Shown here: positions 7,827 through 16,023 of the stretch, one piece after another
How positions within the stretch are numbered: the first letter of the stretch is position 1
How the letters are laid out: every line of letters begins with the position of its first letter
Assembly (NCBI GenBank): GCA_947167215.1
Contig: CAMVHE010000022.1
Span: forward strand, 1 to 40,535
Direction of reading: 5' to 3'
DNA from: an uncultured Clostridia bacterium
Lineage (GTDB): Bacteria; Bacillota; Clostridia; Christensenellales; Aristaeellaceae
DNA: 40,535 nt
Notes under the pieces: model-generated
Seen by the model: the letters and a program-made list of their open reading frames with translations, nothing else
What the model was told of the DNA's origin: nothing
Databases searched by the model: none
Program-made: the position numbers and the translations under genes

Positions 7827-9014
7827 GTGAGTACTGAAATAAGGATTCAAATGATGGGTTCTTTTTCGATAGATGTGAATGGGGAAGCATATGATACACT
7901 GGCCACAAAAAGCCGCAAGGGCGTCAGCCTCATCGAGTATCTGATTCTCCACAGAGGGAAGCCGGTATCTACGCAGCGCCTTATGCGGGAATTGTGGTCA
8001 GAAAGACGCAGTGAGAATCCTGAAAGCGCCATGAAAACCATGGTCAGCAGAACAAGAAATATGCTGAATCAGATTCATCCCGGTCTCGGCCTGAGCATTG
8101 CCTCTGTACAGGGAGCTTACCGTTGGGAAGAAATGCCAGGGGTTACTGTAGATGTGCTGGAAATCTTCCGGATTTTTGAAGAGCTCGCTCAGGGACCATC
8201 TTTTGAAAGGCGTGCAGTGCTCACAGAGCAGCTGCTGAAAGTCTACAAAGGGGATCTTTATGATACGGGGGACTGTCTGAGCGGCATTTCTCAGGTGAAC
8301 TGGTTTCATCGCGAATACCTTGAAGCTGTATACCGCTATCTGGAGGATCTTTCTAAAGCAGAAGAGTACAACCGCATGAGCAATGTATGCCGGACGGCTC
8401 TCAAGGTTGATGATCTGGATGAACAGCTGCATATTGAGCTTATGCGTGCAATGGTTAACCTGAACCGTGCTTCTGAAGCCATTAATGAATATAAGAAAAT
8501 GGCAAAGCAGACGAAAAGGTACTTCGATGCGGAACCCTCAGAAGATATCCGTTCCTATTATGAAGAAATATCCAAGGATAACCAGACCATCCAGTTTAAC
8601 CTGGATGTCATCCGGAACGAACTTGCCGAGAAAGAAGGAGAACGATTTGGTCCCTTCTTCTGTGATTACCGTTCCTTTAAGGAAATATACAATATTGAGA
8701 TGCGCAACCTGGAGCGTCTAGGTTCCACCATGTTCCTGGGCATTATCATGATCGGAGGGCAGGGTGCCAAAGAAAGCTCGGTGAGCCGCGAAAGCGGTAT
8801 GGCAGGTCTGATGGAGATACTGCGCAAGAATCTTCGAAAAGGGGATATTGTTACCCGATTTTCGGATAACATCGTTGCCATGCTCCTCCCGACAGTGAAT
8901 TACAGTACGGGGGGCATGGTGATGGATCGTATTGAAGAACTGTTCCGCAAGGAATATCCCACCAACCTTGCATTCAATACTCGCATCAGTCCCCTTGGAG
9001 GGAATCCGGTTTAA
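7827..9014 (+). CDS. BTAD-domain transcriptional regulator with degenerate GGDEF-like C-terminal domain
   Basis: The 395-residue protein starts with a winged-helix domain of the AfsR/SARP type (residues 1-95: MGSFSIDVNG..., SRKGVSLIEYLILHRGKPVS, then the ESAMKTMVSRTRNML recognition region). A helical bacterial transcriptional activation domain follows (residues ~110-245: VDVLEIFRIFEEL, YKGDLYD, CRTALKVDDLDEQLHIELM). Residues ~270-390 look like a nucleotide-cyclase fold: LMEILRKNLRKGDIVTRFSDNIVAMLLP corresponds to the GGDEF strand-turn-strand, but the signature is replaced by S-D-N-I-V at residues 346-350, so it should be catalytically dead. GTG 7827 has GGGGTGAG upstream. It is monocistronic between its promoter and a terminator. 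The target genes are unknown. Confidence 0.8.
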   Translation: MSTEIRIQMMGSFSIDVNGEAYDTLATKSRKGVSLIEYLILHRGKPVSTQRLMRELWSERRSENPESAMKTMVSRTRNMLNQIHPGLGLSIASVQGAYRWEEMPGVTVDVLEIFRIFEELAQGPSFERRAVLTEQLLKVYKGDLYDTGDCLSGISQVNWFHREYLEAVYRYLEDLSKAEEYNRMSNVCRTALKVDDLDEQLHIELMRAMVNLNRASEAINEYKKMAKQTKRYFDAEPSEDIRSYYEEISKDNQTIQFNLDVIRNELAEKEGERFGPFFCDYRSFKEIYNIEMRNLERLGSTMFLGIIMIGGQGAKESSVSRESGMAGLMEILRKNLRKGDIVTRFSDNIVAMLLPTVNYSTGGMVMDRIEELFRKEYPTNLAFNTRISPLGGNPV

Positions 9015-9017
9015 TCT

Positions 9018-9046
9018 TTCTGAGGTTTATCCTCAGAATTTTTTTT
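9018..9046 (+). terminator. Terminator between the BTAD regulator and the membrane-protein gene
   Basis: Eight-bp stem (TTCTGAGG 9018-9025, CCTCAGAA 9031-9038) followed by an eight-T run. It ends immediately before the ribosome site of the next gene, for which no separate promoter is visible, so the downstream pair may depend on read-through. Confidence 0.85.
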
Positions 9047-9062
9047 GAGAGGGGAAAGTGGA

Positions 9063-10328
9063 ATGCTAACGAAGAAGAGAACGATCTGGATGGTCATTGC
9101 AATAATAACAGCGGTGCTGATATTGACTCCTTCACTGCACTATCTGCCTCCAACACATCCGGTTTCGCTTTTTTCCTATTTATATTCTACTGCTGTACTC
9201 ATCTGGGTGATTGGTTGGTGCGTACAATTTGAGAAGGAAAAGCAGATATTGCATCGTGTGATAGACAGATGCGGATTGCTGCGGCTGAAAACGGCACAGT
9301 TTATCGTAGTTATCGTTACCGCTGTGATTTTCCAGTGTTTTACGATGAAAAATCTCCAGCCCAATTCGATTCTTTCGATGATTTCGGATACCTACTCGCT
9401 TTTTGCACTGGTTCTTTTTATTATGCGAATCCGGGACTGGGTTCGCGCACTTCATAACTGGCTCCAAATGCGGTTTCAGAACTATCGCGTCTTCTATGAG
9501 CAGATAGCAGAGTCCCAGAAACAGAAAAGCCGTATTACCCGTGTCCTCTATGTGACACTTCGTATTCTTACGATGGTATGCGCTGTTGCAATGCTTCTGA
9601 CAGGAGAATATCAGAACTTTTTCCTTTCCCTGCTGACGCTAGTGCTATTTACGCTGCCCGATGTTCTGCAGCGCAACTTTGCGGTTCATCTCCCCACCGG
9701 CTTGGAGACGATTATCTACTGTTTTATTTTTGCGGCGGAGGTGCTGGGAGAAATCAACAACTTCTATGGTCTGATTCCGGGATGGGATACGATACTGCAT
9801 ACCATAAACGGTTTTCTCTGTGCCGCGATAGGGTTTTCCCTGGTCGATATGCTTAACCGCCGTTCTGAGAATATCAGCCTGTCACCGATTTATGTCGCAA
9901 TTACGGCGTTCTGCTTCTCTATGACAGTGGGCGTACTCTGGGAGTTCATTGAATTCTTTGGCGATGCTTTCTTTTTTGTTGACATGCAGAAGGATACGAT
10001 CGTGCAGAGCATCAAAAGCATTGCCATTAATCCCACTGGTGCCAATGTACCGGTACTGCTTTCCGGTATCACACAGATCGATATTGCCATGACCGGAGGC
10101 GAGCATTTCATCATTCAGGGCGGATATCTGGATATTGGCATTGCGGATACCATGAAGGATCTCTTCGTCAATCTGATTGGCGCTGTTGTTTTCAGCACAT
10201 TCGGATACTTTTATATCAAGGAAAGGGACAGGAATACCTTCGTTACGAAATTTATCCCGGTGGTGGAAAAGCAGAAAATACAGGATAAAGAAGAAACTGA
10301 GACGCAGCTGCAAGAGGTGGAGGCATGA
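9063..10328 (+). CDS. Multi-pass membrane protein, DUF2238 (YjdF)-like
   Basis: The 421-residue product has about ten hydrophobic segments. It contains 'GWDTILHTINGFLCAAIGFSLVDML' and 'AFCFSMTVGVLWEFIEFFGD', which match the conserved W-D-x-x-L-H and VLWEFIEF patterns of DUF2238/YjdF proteins, whose function is not known. The C-terminal tail (about 40 residues) is charged and cytosolic. ATG 9063 is chosen because GAGGGGAAAG lies just upstream; the frame also extends to a TTG at 9045 but that falls inside the terminator T-run. It overlaps the next gene by four bases (ATGA), so the two are coupled. Confidence 0.65.
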   Translation: MLTKKRTIWMVIAIITAVLILTPSLHYLPPTHPVSLFSYLYSTAVLIWVIGWCVQFEKEKQILHRVIDRCGLLRLKTAQFIVVIVTAVIFQCFTMKNLQPNSILSMISDTYSLFALVLFIMRIRDWVRALHNWLQMRFQNYRVFYEQIAESQKQKSRITRVLYVTLRILTMVCAVAMLLTGEYQNFFLSLLTLVLFTLPDVLQRNFAVHLPTGLETIIYCFIFAAEVLGEINNFYGLIPGWDTILHTINGFLCAAIGFSLVDMLNRRSENISLSPIYVAITAFCFSMTVGVLWEFIEFFGDAFFFVDMQKDTIVQSIKSIAINPTGANVPVLLSGITQIDIAMTGGEHFIIQGGYLDIGIADTMKDLFVNLIGAVVFSTFGYFYIKERDRNTFVTKFIPVVEKQKIQDKEETETQLQEVEA

Positions 10329-11044
10329 CCTTATTCCTTTCCAGCAGTCCATGCATGGAAGATTCCCTGGCATTAAATCCTGCCAACCAGTTCATTGAGC
10401 GGCTGAAGGCTGCAATTCTTCCATCCTCACGGGCTCTTTTCATCGCTTCGGATCCGCAGGATATCCCTTTCACGGTCCGGATAGCTGAAGATATGCAGCA
10501 CTGCTTTTCTGATGCCGGCATCTGCTTTTCCCGGATGGATATCCTCGACTGCCGCAATGCAGGCCAGGCAGCGGAACTCGTTTGTCATGCGGATGTTATT
10601 TTCCTGGCAGGAGGGCACGTGCCAACACAGAATGCCTTCTTTTCCCGGATTCAACTGAAAGAGCATATGGCATCTTTTAATGGCGTGGTGATTGGCATAA
10701 GCGCCGGAACCATGAACAGCGCAGAGACTGTTTATGCGCAGCCTGAGCTGCCGGGGGAATCCCTCTCTGCGGAATATCAGCGATTTCTGCCGGGGCTGGC
10801 ATTAACCCGCAGGATGATCCTGCCGCACTATCAGAAAATGAAAGATGCGATTCTGGACGGCCGACGTCTGTATGAAGATATTACGTATGGGGATAGCTAT
10901 CAGCAAGTGTTTTATGCTTTGCCGGATGGAAGCTACCTGTATTCAGAGAATGGAAACGAACAGATCATGGGAGAAGCTTACTGTATTTCAGATGGCCGCA
11001 TTGGCAGAATATCGGAGAATGGGCAGGTCTTCATGTTTCAATAA
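10325..11044 (+). CDS. Peptidase E-like protein (family S51)
   Basis: The 239-residue product resembles dipeptidase E and cyanophycinase-type Ser peptidases. The nucleophile motif GISAGTMN places the catalytic Ser at residue 126, and the preceding VIFLAGGHVPTQN block is the second family signature. No signal peptide is present, so it acts in the cytosol; family members cleave Asp-Xaa dipeptides, but the substrate here cannot be told. The start codon overlaps the upstream membrane-protein stop. A strong terminator follows at 11111. Confidence 0.82.
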   Translation: MTLFLSSSPCMEDSLALNPANQFIERLKAAILPSSRALFIASDPQDIPFTVRIAEDMQHCFSDAGICFSRMDILDCRNAGQAAELVCHADVIFLAGGHVPTQNAFFSRIQLKEHMASFNGVVIGISAGTMNSAETVYAQPELPGESLSAEYQRFLPGLALTRRMILPHYQKMKDAILDGRRLYEDITYGDSYQQVFYALPDGSYLYSENGNEQIMGEAYCISDGRIGRISENGQVFMFQ

Positions 11045-11073
11045 CTGCCGCAGAAGTACTCCCGTGCCTTTTA

Positions 11074-11103
11074 TAAGCATGAACAGTCCAAGCATGAACA
11101 GTC
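11074..11103 (+). repeat. 15-bp perfect tandem duplication
   Basis: AAGCATGAACAGTCC occurs twice back to back (11074-11088 and 11089-11103) between the peptidase stop and its terminator. It looks like a recent slippage duplication in untranslated sequence. Confidence 0.9.
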
Positions 11104-11110
11104 CAACAGA

Positions 11111-11148
11111 AAAAAGCAGTATCCGTGAAAACAGATGCTGCTTTTTTT
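11111..11148 (+). terminator. Terminator of the DUF2238-like/peptidase operon
   Basis: A 13-bp stem with one G-T pair (arms 11111-11123 and 11134-11146, ten-base loop) ends in a seven-T run. The A-run on the left arm would also allow partial function on the other strand. Confidence 0.88.
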
Positions 11149-11195
11149 GTCGGTTAGGATTCTTCAGCAAGAGGGATATCGCGTGTTGAGGCAGC

Positions 11196-11256
11196 GCCGC
11201 AGAAAGAATCCGGCAAGAGCCCGAAAGCGGGAATAAGGATTACAGGGGCTGCGGCG
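11196..11256. other. Nested stem-loop element in the gap 11149-11340
   Basis: CGCCGCAG (11196-11203) pairs with CTGCGGCG (11249-11256); inside, AATCC (11208-11212) pairs with GGATT (11237-11241), and CCG/CGG (11221-11230) forms the apical loop. The three stems are collinear and nested, making a 61-base hairpin with two internal loops. No U-run follows on either strand. It may be the 3' end structure of the sulfatase operon transcript or a small RNA; nothing else is seen in this gap. Confidence 0.4.
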
Positions 11257-11340
11257 ATGTTGGAAAAAAGGAAATAAATGACCTGTCTTTCTGGTAACGA
11301 ATGCATTTCTGGGGGAAGAAAGTGACATGGGGCTTTTCAT

Positions 11341-12813
11341 CTAAATGACAAATATCGGGGAGATGAAGGCTCTGCTGCCATTGACTTCCGTCACTTCTGC
11401 CTGATAGTAGTCCCACGGGGTGTGACGCTTATCATCCAGTTCCAGATGAACCTGGCAGGCAGATGCAGGATATGCGGTATGCATCTTAAAGGCATGAGAA
11501 GCCCACGGTTTGAGATGGGCCGAATATCCGGATTCCAGTAATTGCCGGAGGGAAGAGATCTGTTTCTTCCCGTTAAGATCCAGGGTGATCTGTGAAGAAG
11601 GATCGGCCTCGATTTCGAAAACGAAGGCGCAGGTCTGGGGATGCAGCGTACTCTTGTTGCAGACGGTGTCACACCAGAAGAAAGCAGTATTTCGATCCTG
11701 ATGGAAGCCGTTGTTCAAACGATTGGTATTCTCCTCGCTGTTTACCTCGCTGTCATGGGGACTGAGCGCATTGAGTCCCCGAAGATATGGGGTAACGCGA
11801 AGGATGACTCCATCTTCCAGATGCAATGCACCTTCCCAGTGGAACAGGTCCGGGGAGCTGCTCCAGCCCATTTCAATGCGAAGAAGGAATCTGCGGTCTT
11901 TTGCTGCAACGGGCTGGGAGAAAGTCATGGCAATCTTCTGCCCGTTTCGCGAGATCGTAGCGAATTCAATGGGAGCATCTCCTTCTGCGTGAAGAAGAAC
12001 ATGACGGTTATCCGCGGAGAGCATGTCGCCCATCATGGAATGATTCAGAGTAAAGGAACAACGGATGCGGTCCGCATTGACTGCATAGCAGTGGCCTGCC
12101 AGCAGGGATTCCCATATGGATTCCCGACTTTTTTCATTGGCATAAACGGCCGCAAGCCCATCTCCCCAGGAACCGGGAAATCCAGCATGATGGTCGGTAG
12201 AACCAACGAAGGAAAACCGGAATCCGCGTTTTAATCCTTCTGCCACAGTATTGTGTGCATCCAGGGGTCCCATGTCATGGTAATAGGGGAAAGGACCATC
12301 TTCGCGCATTGCAGCTCCATGTTTGGAGACAACCTCAACAATGGGGGAAACAGCGGGATTATACAGGTCCCATGAAATTCCGCGATAGCCTGGAGTATAA
12401 CCGATATGATGCGGTACAGCGATGGAACGATGGCCGCAGTCGTGTACCAGTGCATCCGGAGAATCCCGATAAATGAGGGGGAAATCAGAGTCCGGAGAGA
12501 GGAAATGCCGGTCCCCGTACAGGGAAGAATGCATTTCGTAGGACTGAAAAGTGACAAAATCAGACGTGTTCGCTTCATTTATTCGTTTCTGAACCTGCGG
12601 CCAGTTATCCCTCAGTTTCGCGAAGCCTTCCCGATGAAAATCCACGAGAAAGGCCGTTTCGGGATTTCTGCTGATCATATCCGGCCACATGGCATGCCCG
12701 GTAATGGCACAGAAATCCAGATGAACCCGTGCATTGTTAAGCGCGTTTTCCAGGGAACCGAATCCGTAGGAGATGCCGCAATGGTTATGGAGGTCCCCCC
12801 AATATAGAGTCAT
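11341..12813 (-). CDS. DUF3604-like PHP-type metal-dependent hydrolase
   Basis: The 490-residue product opens with YWGDLHNHCGISYGFGS, where D7, H9 and H11 form a PHP-type metal site, followed by FCAITGHAMWPDM, HHIGYTPG and FVGSTDHHAGFPGSWG with further metal-ligand histidines. This is the DUF3604 pattern within the PHP superfamily. PHP proteins are mostly phosphoesterases; no activity is known to me for this group. The C-terminal ~170 residues look like a beta-rich accessory domain. There is no signal peptide, so it is cytosolic. It is the last gene of the operon, 12 bases after the sulfatase, which suggests it acts on the same substrate or its product. Confidence 0.75.
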   Translation of the reverse strand: MTLYWGDLHNHCGISYGFGSLENALNNARVHLDFCAITGHAMWPDMISRNPETAFLVDFHREGFAKLRDNWPQVQKRINEANTSDFVTFQSYEMHSSLYGDRHFLSPDSDFPLIYRDSPDALVHDCGHRSIAVPHHIGYTPGYRGISWDLYNPAVSPIVEVVSKHGAAMREDGPFPYYHDMGPLDAHNTVAEGLKRGFRFSFVGSTDHHAGFPGSWGDGLAAVYANEKSRESIWESLLAGHCYAVNADRIRCSFTLNHSMMGDMLSADNRHVLLHAEGDAPIEFATISRNGQKIAMTFSQPVAAKDRRFLLRIEMGWSSSPDLFHWEGALHLEDGVILRVTPYLRGLNALSPHDSEVNSEENTNRLNNGFHQDRNTAFFWCDTVCNKSTLHPQTCAFVFEIEADPSSQITLDLNGKKQISSLRQLLESGYSAHLKPWASHAFKMHTAYPASACQVHLELDDKRHTPWDYYQAEVTEVNGSRAFISPIFVI

Positions 12814-12825
12814 GAAAGTTCCTTT

Positions 12826-14343
12826 CTAGTCATGCATGAAAGCAGTGAGCTCCAGCCGGAGATACTGCTCCTCCGGAGCATCGTTCTCTTTCATGAGGGC
12901 AATCATGGCATGGATACATTTTTCTTCAAGCTCGGGATCGTTCAGCGGATGCAGCTGGTGCGGATCTGTCTGAAGATCGAACAGGAGACTTTCCCGGATA
13001 TGGTCTACATTGACATAACCGATTCGTGCATGTGTATCCCTGGTGACCCATGGACCGGAACGGATTTTCATGAGACGACATCCCTTGGTAAAAGAGAAAG
13101 GTTCGGCGAGCTCTGTGGTCTGCATCTCAGCCACTGAAAAGCGATTATATAGATGGGTAGGCATATAGGTGTATTGATAAAGGGGTTCATTTCCGGATTG
13201 TCCTACACCTCGCATGTAGACCGTATTTCCATCCGTAATGCAGACATGACCGCCGTAAACCCCGAAGAGCGCATAATTTCTGACTGGCGAGTCCTGTGAA
13301 ATGGTATCTTCCAGATCATGACCCTGCATATCTCTGGCAGGTTCCTGGCCGAAATAGCGGAGCAGAGTGACCGGAAGGTCAATGGTTTGCACAAGGCTGT
13401 TTCTGCGGCATCCCGCAGTTTCCGGATGACGGGGATCCCAGATGAAAAGAGGGATGAGGGCAGTCTCGTTATACCAGGGCATGATATTCTTTCCCCAGTA
13501 ATCATGCTCATCCAGCAGAAAACCATGATCCGTATTGACAATGAGCATGGTATCCTTCCAGAGATTGTATTCATCCATGAGGTCCAGGACCTGTCCGAGG
13601 TACCGGTCGCACATGGTGATCAGGGCAGCATACGTTTTCCGTACATTCCTGCGTCTTTCCGGATCTTCATCGGCGCGCCCATATCCAGGCCAGTCAAAAG
13701 GATCGTCCTTGTAATCATAGTTATAGAGTGCTTTGTACTCATCAGGAACAAAGAAAGGTTCGTGGGGATCAAAGCATTCAATCTGAAGAAACCAGTTATC
13801 CGCATCCTTGTTCTTCCGGATGAAGTTCATGCTTTTTTGCATGGTTTGCACCTGGGGCATATCTTCTTCTCTGGCAAAGAGGGTGCGGTTGACCTTGTCC
13901 ATCTGCATCTTAAAATCTGCAGCGGTACAGTTGATTTTGTCATATCCCTTCATTGCGTCTACATCCGCGTAGAAAGGGTCGCCCTCCTGCCCGCGGATAA
14001 AATCGAAAGAAGTGTAACGGAAGTGATACGTGGCACCGCCATCTTCCCAATAGTGCTGATGGTCTGTTACAAGGTGGGTATAGATACCGTTGCTGGAAAG
14101 CATTTCTATGGCGGAGTCATCATAGGGTTCGATCGGCCCCCAGCTTCGGTGAAGAAAGTTATAACGACCTGTATGCAGTTCTCTTCTGGCAGGCATACAT
14201 GGCATGCTTCCTACATAGCAGTTGTCAAAAAGACAGGTATGCTCCGCCAAACGACGAAAATTGGGTGCGATTGTATCGTTGCAGCCATAGGGGGGAAGAA
14301 AGTGCCGGTTCAGGGTATCGAACATGAGCATGATGGCTTTCAT
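12826..14343 (-). CDS. Sulfatase-family hydrolase (Cys-type active site)
   Basis: The 505-residue protein belongs to the alkaline phosphatase/sulfatase superfamily. The active-site stretch SMPCMPARRELHTGR contains C49-x-P-x-R and the following T-G, the modification box in which Cys becomes formylglycine. Metal-ligand candidates are D9 (MLMFDTLN) and the later NTDHGFLLDEHDYWGKN. Ala replaces the usual Ser after Pro, as in some arylsulfatase/phosphonate-monoester-hydrolase relatives, so sulfate, phosphonate or phosphodiester substrates are all possible. There is no signal peptide, so it acts in the cytosol on imported material. An anaerobic maturase would be needed; none is encoded in this window. 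It overlaps the DUF4432 stop by four bases. Confidence 0.85.
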   Translation of the reverse strand: MKAIMLMFDTLNRHFLPPYGCNDTIAPNFRRLAEHTCLFDNCYVGSMPCMPARRELHTGRYNFLHRSWGPIEPYDDSAIEMLSSNGIYTHLVTDHQHYWEDGGATYHFRYTSFDFIRGQEGDPFYADVDAMKGYDKINCTAADFKMQMDKVNRTLFAREEDMPQVQTMQKSMNFIRKNKDADNWFLQIECFDPHEPFFVPDEYKALYNYDYKDDPFDWPGYGRADEDPERRRNVRKTYAALITMCDRYLGQVLDLMDEYNLWKDTMLIVNTDHGFLLDEHDYWGKNIMPWYNETALIPLFIWDPRHPETAGCRRNSLVQTIDLPVTLLRYFGQEPARDMQGHDLEDTISQDSPVRNYALFGVYGGHVCITDGNTVYMRGVGQSGNEPLYQYTYMPTHLYNRFSVAEMQTTELAEPFSFTKGCRLMKIRSGPWVTRDTHARIGYVNVDHIRESLLFDLQTDPHQLHPLNDPELEEKCIHAMIALMKENDAPEEQYLRLELTAFMHD

Positions 14344-15275
14344 AGGCGTTCTCCCTTACAGTTTGAAAAAGACAAACGGAGATGGGTGGTATGATACTTT
14401 CCATGTTCCAGTATGGGAAGCAGTTTGCGTTCGCGGGCGCCTTTACGGCCAAGACCCGGGCAGAGACAGGGCTCCATTCCCAGAGCATATCTTGCAGGAT
14501 CCGGATTCTTCCAGATACCCATCCAATCAAAGCCTTTAAAGGAAATCACAGATGCCAGATGAACCTCAGGAGAAACAAGTTTTACGAAACCGTACCGGAG
14601 TTTGGTGTAATAGACGGTTTCCGGCTTTGAGGACGCGGGAAAGGAAGCCAGGACGGTATCTGCCTTTGCTTTGCGACGTGTATCCCTGTTTTCCGCATAT
14701 ACCAGGGGTGCGTCGATTTGGAGTGCAGGAGAAAGAAAGGGGGCACCGAAGTTGATGTGGTACATCATCATGAAAGGGGTGGTGATGCCTTGATTAAATA
14801 CTCTGTCCTGCAAATAGATACCGGTGTTACTTATCATGTAGTTTCTGCAGAGGAGTAAACGTTCCCCCTCGGGGTGCGTTTCCAGAATATTTGCATGAAT
14901 CCGCACGGAATCCTCGTCCTGCTTCTCAAAACAGGAAACTGCAGGCATGTGGCTGATGCAGCCGTGAAGGCCAAATGCACGACCATTTTCCTCGCAGGGC
15001 CTTCCTGCCTGGATAAGTCCGCAGGTAGTTAACATCCCGCCAAAGAAAGAACGGGAAAAGCTTTCCGTGCCTTCACAACGGTAGTCGGGGTCCACCAGTC
15101 CGGCAGCGCGGTTGGTAAAGCTTATCTGAACCCCGTCGTAGAGAACTTCATAGATATCCATACAACGATCCGGAAGCAGTGTAACCGCCATTTTACCGGC
15201 GCGGACAACGACAGCATTCACTGGAAGCGATGTCAGCGGATCAGCAATCTGAATATGCTCGCATTCAGCAGACAT
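14340..15275 (-). CDS. DUF4432 family protein (aldose 1-epimerase-like fold)
   Basis: The 311-residue product has the DUF4432 pattern: VTLLPDRCMDIYEVLYDGVQISF near the N-terminus (the aldose epimerase 'lp-r-GmdI' strand), a central FFGGMLTTCGLIQAG, FGLHGCISHMPA, MMMYHINFGAPFL, and a C-terminal MEPCLCPG. The His/Glu pattern is like galactose mutarotase relatives, which bind sugars. No membrane or signal segment is present. It lies four bases after the ATPase gene and overlaps the sulfatase gene by four bases, so it is firmly part of the operon. Its presence suggests that the imported ester carries a sugar or polyol part. Confidence 0.72.
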   Translation of the reverse strand: MSAECEHIQIADPLTSLPVNAVVVRAGKMAVTLLPDRCMDIYEVLYDGVQISFTNRAAGLVDPDYRCEGTESFSRSFFGGMLTTCGLIQAGRPCEENGRAFGLHGCISHMPAVSCFEKQDEDSVRIHANILETHPEGERLLLCRNYMISNTGIYLQDRVFNQGITTPFMMMYHINFGAPFLSPALQIDAPLVYAENRDTRRKAKADTVLASFPASSKPETVYYTKLRYGFVKLVSPEVHLASVISFKGFDWMGIWKNPDPARYALGMEPCLCPGLGRKGARERKLLPILEHGKYHTTHLRLSFSNCKGERL

Positions 15276-15279
15276 TGTC

Positions 15280-16014
15280 TTACCACCACTTAATCAGCGA
15301 AGTCACCTTTTCGCGAAGATCAATGAAAGCTTCATCTGTGACTTTACGGGGGTAGGGCAACGGATTGATAAGGTTTTCCTTGATGGTTGTCGGCTTGTTG
15401 GTCAGAACCAGGATGCGTTCGGAGAGATAGACGGCCTCTTCAATGTTATGGGTGATAAAAATGACGGTAGTCCCCATTTTCCGCCAGAGGTTAAGAAGCT
15501 CATCTTCCAGTTTAAAGCGCAGTTCCAGGTCCAGCTGGCCGTAAGGTTCATCCATCAGCAGAAGATCCGGTTCCACGGCAAAAGCTCTCGCAATGGCAAC
15601 CCGCTGCATCATGGATGCACTCAGCTGGTTTGGGTAGTATTTGGCGAATTGAGTGAGACCGACCAGTTCAAGCGCACGATCCGTTTTTTCTTCAATTTCC
15701 TTCTTTGGCAGCTTCTTGATCTGCAGACCGAAACTGACATTCTCCCGGACGTTCAGCCAGGACATGGTCGAGTATTCCTGCATGATGTAAGCAAGAGAAT
15801 GCTTTTTCAGGTTAACCGGCTCGTGGTTAATCTGAATGGAGCCTTTGTTGATTTCATAAATACCGGTCATGCTGTTCAGAAATGTTGTTTTACCACACCC
15901 GGTGGGCCCTACGATACAGAGAAATTCACCATCTGCCACCTCGAAGGAGATATCATTCAGAACGAGGAGTTCACCGAAGGACTTGGTAAGATGATCTACT
16001 TGAACACTGCTCAT
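15280..16014 (-). CDS. NitT/TauT-type ABC transporter ATP-binding protein (second copy)
   Basis: The 244-residue ATPase has Walker A GPTGCGKTT, Q-loop MQEYSTMSW, signature LSASMMQRVAIARA (the canonical GG is changed to AS), Walker B LLLMDEPYGQLD and H-loop ITHNIEEAV. These are typical of the nitrate/sulfonate/taurine importer branch (SsuB/TauB/NrtD). ATG 16014 is chosen because GAGGTG ends five bases upstream; a GTG at 16020 overlaps that site. It lies ten bases after the other ATPase gene. The two ATPases are distinct in sequence and probably form a heterodimer. Confidence 0.87.
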   Translation of the reverse strand: MSSVQVDHLTKSFGELLVLNDISFEVADGEFLCIVGPTGCGKTTFLNSMTGIYEINKGSIQINHEPVNLKKHSLAYIMQEYSTMSWLNVRENVSFGLQIKKLPKKEIEEKTDRALELVGLTQFAKYYPNQLSASMMQRVAIARAFAVEPDLLLMDEPYGQLDLELRFKLEDELLNLWRKMGTTVIFITHNIEEAVYLSERILVLTNKPTTIKENLINPLPYPRKVTDEAFIDLREKVTSLIKWW

Positions 16015-16023
16015 AGGCACACC

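Noticed and set aside
13318-14394. 358-codon plus-strand frame opposite the sulfatase
   Set aside because: It has no start signal or motif; the sulfatase active-site box is on the other strand.
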